From positions 6,602,963 to 6,666,962 of the forward strand of contig OU452231.1 of NCBI GenBank assembly GCA_911728455.2: a DNA stretch of 64,000 bases. Reading direction: 5' to 3'. The stretch comes from Marthasterias glacialis. Lineage: Eukaryota; Echinodermata; Asteroidea; Forcipulatida; Asteriidae. Positions 62,141-64,000 of the stretch are shown piece by piece. The notes beneath the pieces are model-generated. The model was not told the origin of the DNA and made no database searches. It was given only the letters and a program-made list of their open reading frames with translations. A program made the position numbers and the translations under genes. The first letter of the stretch is position 1. Each line of letters begins with the position of its first letter.

Positions 62141-62415
62141 GTGCCTTTGATGATAAAAGCCTGGAATTTGGCACACAGAGTAAGCCTATGCCATGAGAAA
62201 GATATCTGAATATAGGTCCGTTGCAGATTTGTCCTTTGAGAAAAAATGGTAGAACAACAAGCAATGGCAGCCATTTTGCAAATTTGAAAAATTGCTTTTT
62301 ATTCTATCTATATTTTGTCAAAGGCCAAATCTGCAATGGCCTTCTGGCCAAATACCTTCCTCACAACATGATCTGACTGTGTGCCAAATTCCATGCTGGT
62401 ATCATCAAAGGAACC
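62141..62415. repeat. Large diverged inverted repeat
   Basis: Arms of about 100 bp (62141-62240 and 62317-62415) share CCTTTGATGATA, TGGAATTTGGCACACAG and TTGCAGATTTG(T/G)CCTTTGA in inverted order. The loop is about 76 bp and includes AATGGCAGCCATT. The short open frames over it are not recognisable proteins. Confidence 0.75.
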
Positions 62416-63010
62416 ATCCCTCCAAATATTTTCCAATTCTGCCCCACTTTTTAACTCCTGACAACAACAGTGCACAACAATCACTGGTACCGTGTCAGCA
62501 GCATGCAGTGAGGATGTCCTGATCCGAAACAATGGTAAAAGCAACACTAAAAGCTTATAACAAATGTGTGGTAACACAAGAATGAAAAATCTTCAAAAAA
62601 TGCTTCAGCAGTACACGATGTCTCTCTACACTCAATGAAGCAGCCTGAATGTACCCAGTGTTATAACTTCCAGGTCTACAGACCGTCTTCAACACCGCAT
62701 TAAGAAATCTAGTGGATTGGCCATACCAAGGGGCTTTTGTCTTTCTCCCCCGTAATGGCAAACTTCATGTCTTACAAGACAAACTAAAGATGAGGGGATA
62801 ACAATGAAAAATCCTGACAAATCGCTTCCTCTTCAATTTCTAGCTACCAAATATAAATGAATTGTTTAAATTCCTTCGTAAAATATATTCAAATTTTAGA
62901 AAACCAAACACACATACTAAACTAAGTACATGTATGATAGGCCTACATGTATGAATTAAATATAGTTTATATCCATATCAATTATTCCTATCCCCCCAAA
63001 AAAATACCAA

Positions 63011-63206
63011 GGCCAGATTTTATAGAGCTGCTTCTTAAGCAGAAATAATTGCTTACAAATTTGGTGCTAAGCAAAAATAAACTGGCTACCAGTCACAGAT
63101 GTTACAAGTTACATGCTATTTTGGTTGGTAACCTTATTCTGATAAGCCTAATTTTCTTGTGCTGAACTACTTTTTTGTGCTTAAGCAGCTCTATGATCTT
63201 GGGCCC
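63011..63206. mobile_element. GCCCAATTTC-type MITE, copy 9
   Basis: Left GGCCAGATTTTATAGAGCTG, right GCAGCTCTATGATCTTGGGC. The interior has TTTTGGTTGGTAACCTTATT. Confidence 0.8.
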
Positions 63207-63265
63207 TCAAGAAAAAAAGCACATGCTCATTTACTGAATGATTTGTTATTTAAATTTGTTGTTGT

Positions 63266-63286
63266 GGGGGGGGGGGGGGGGGGGGG
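63266..63286 (+). repeat. Poly(G) run of 21
   Basis: The longest G run in the window. Confidence 0.9.
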
Positions 63287-63834
63287 CTACTGGGGTAGGA
63301 CTGTAGTTCATCTGATGTTTATTGCCATGGCCGATCAAATACTACTCAGCTGCCAAATGAAACATTGCCATGGGAACGGCTGCCATCCAATTCGTATTAC
63401 CAATCCATCTTGGCGGTTTGACAGTCCACCTCCAGAGCTTTCCGTGTACTACATGTACAAAATGATGTATACCTGCCCAATAAGAGGCCACAGGACCAAT
63501 TAGCACACAATCCAAATGACCTAATTTCGTTGCATTTGGACTCTACACTGATTAGTGTTGATCCATGCACACTCCCCAACCCCCTCCCCCTCACAACCCG
63601 ATTCCAAGGCGAAGCGAGATGATGTGTCACTGGTTCAAGTACATGCATAATAATGTTCATACTCGAAAACTACAACATGTAGACAGGTTCTTCATTACGC
63701 AACGATAAGTTACACTATGCGAGTACACGTAAGCTTATTTCGTTCCACTGCTAAATGGAGATGCATAAATAAAGTTTGGCGACTTTGACAGCATTTTTGT
63801 TCGTCCGCGACAACCTAAACAATGCGTTCATCAG

Positions 63835-64000
63835 TTTCTGGCAGTGGCTGCTGAATGCGCCGCAGCAACTTGTAAACCCTTATAAGGTGCTACATAAACA
63901 GGTCTCATAATTGAAAAACTTCAAAAACATGTCCTAAAAATAATATAATAAGCCCATTGAGTACCTAACTATTGGTAGTTACATGCGCTAAATAAGACAC
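63835..64000 (+). mobile_element. 3' part of tRNA-derived SINE at window edge
   Basis: GCAGTGGCTGCTGAATGCGC, CTTATAAGGTGCTACATAAA and AAAACTTCAAAAAC match 41665-41770. The tRNA-like head is missing. Confidence 0.8.

Larger units (their letters stand above)
54361..64000 (-). other. 5'-side intron of the TIA-like gene, truncated by window edge
   Basis: The RRM1-side intron begins directly upstream of the acceptor at 54361 and continues past the window. It holds a strong hairpin 121 nt from the acceptor (54482-54594), composite tRNA-like repeats (55930-56280), a short hairpin MITE (57336-57456), a MITE-like unit (59805-60212), the inverted TTTAAAGG MITE (60818-61127), an inverted repeat (62141-62415) and the start of a SINE at the edge. 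The block 58590-58960 is GC-richer and looks single-copy but not coding. Confidence 0.7.

Noticed and set aside
62555..62761. Minus-strand frame resembling a retroelement tail
   Set aside because: I could not identify a reverse transcriptase, integrase or other motif.
54361..64000. Search for earlier RRM1 exons (YVGNL, DPYCFVEF)
   Set aside because: No matching sequence was found by eye on the minus strand, so none is annotated.

Overview
The window is animal nuclear DNA: AT-rich, intron-dominated, with long homopolymers, microsatellites and many short interspersed repeats. I found no bacterial-style operon, phage, CRISPR array or rRNA. The repeats (tRNA-derived SINEs, hairpin MITEs with GGGCCCAATTTCATAGAG-type ends) and the protein sequence suggest a marine deuterostome, most likely an echinoderm such as a sea star. 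That assignment is an inference.

One gene is firmly supported: a TIA-1/TIAR-family (Drosophila Rox8-like) RNA-binding protein on the minus strand, so its 5' side is at the right. Five exons are recognisable, with consensus splice sites and matching phases: 54309-54360 (end of RRM1, KVNWAT), 26109-26196 (start of RRM2, IFVGDL), 6667-6745 (middle of RRM2, KGYGFVSF), 4434-4536 (end of RRM2, IRTNWASRKP) and about 265-348 (start of RRM3, NCTVYCGG). The earlier RRM1 exons should lie beyond base 64000, and the rest of RRM3 and the C-terminal tail beyond base 1. Introns measure about 28.1, 19.4, 2.1 and 4.1 kb.

The most interesting coding candidate is a possible 72-nt cassette exon at 43236-43307. 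It is symmetric (phase 1-1), open, and sits between RRM1 and RRM2, where vertebrate TIA1 also carries an alternative exon.

The rest is intron filled with repeats. There are three tRNA-derived SINE families, some rearranged head-to-head or flanked by inverted repeats. There are nine copies of a GCCCAATTTC-ended hairpin MITE and three of a TTTAAAGG-ended MITE. One 449-bp MITE is nested in an older repeat whose unoccupied copies are also in the window. Several near-perfect fold-back elements occur (1850-1963, 37740-37902, 51104-51225, 54482-54594, 57336-57456). A 44-bp minisatellite of about 12.5 units (34661-35205) is preceded by an inverted unit, and a 121-bp tract lacks G. No second gene could be supported.
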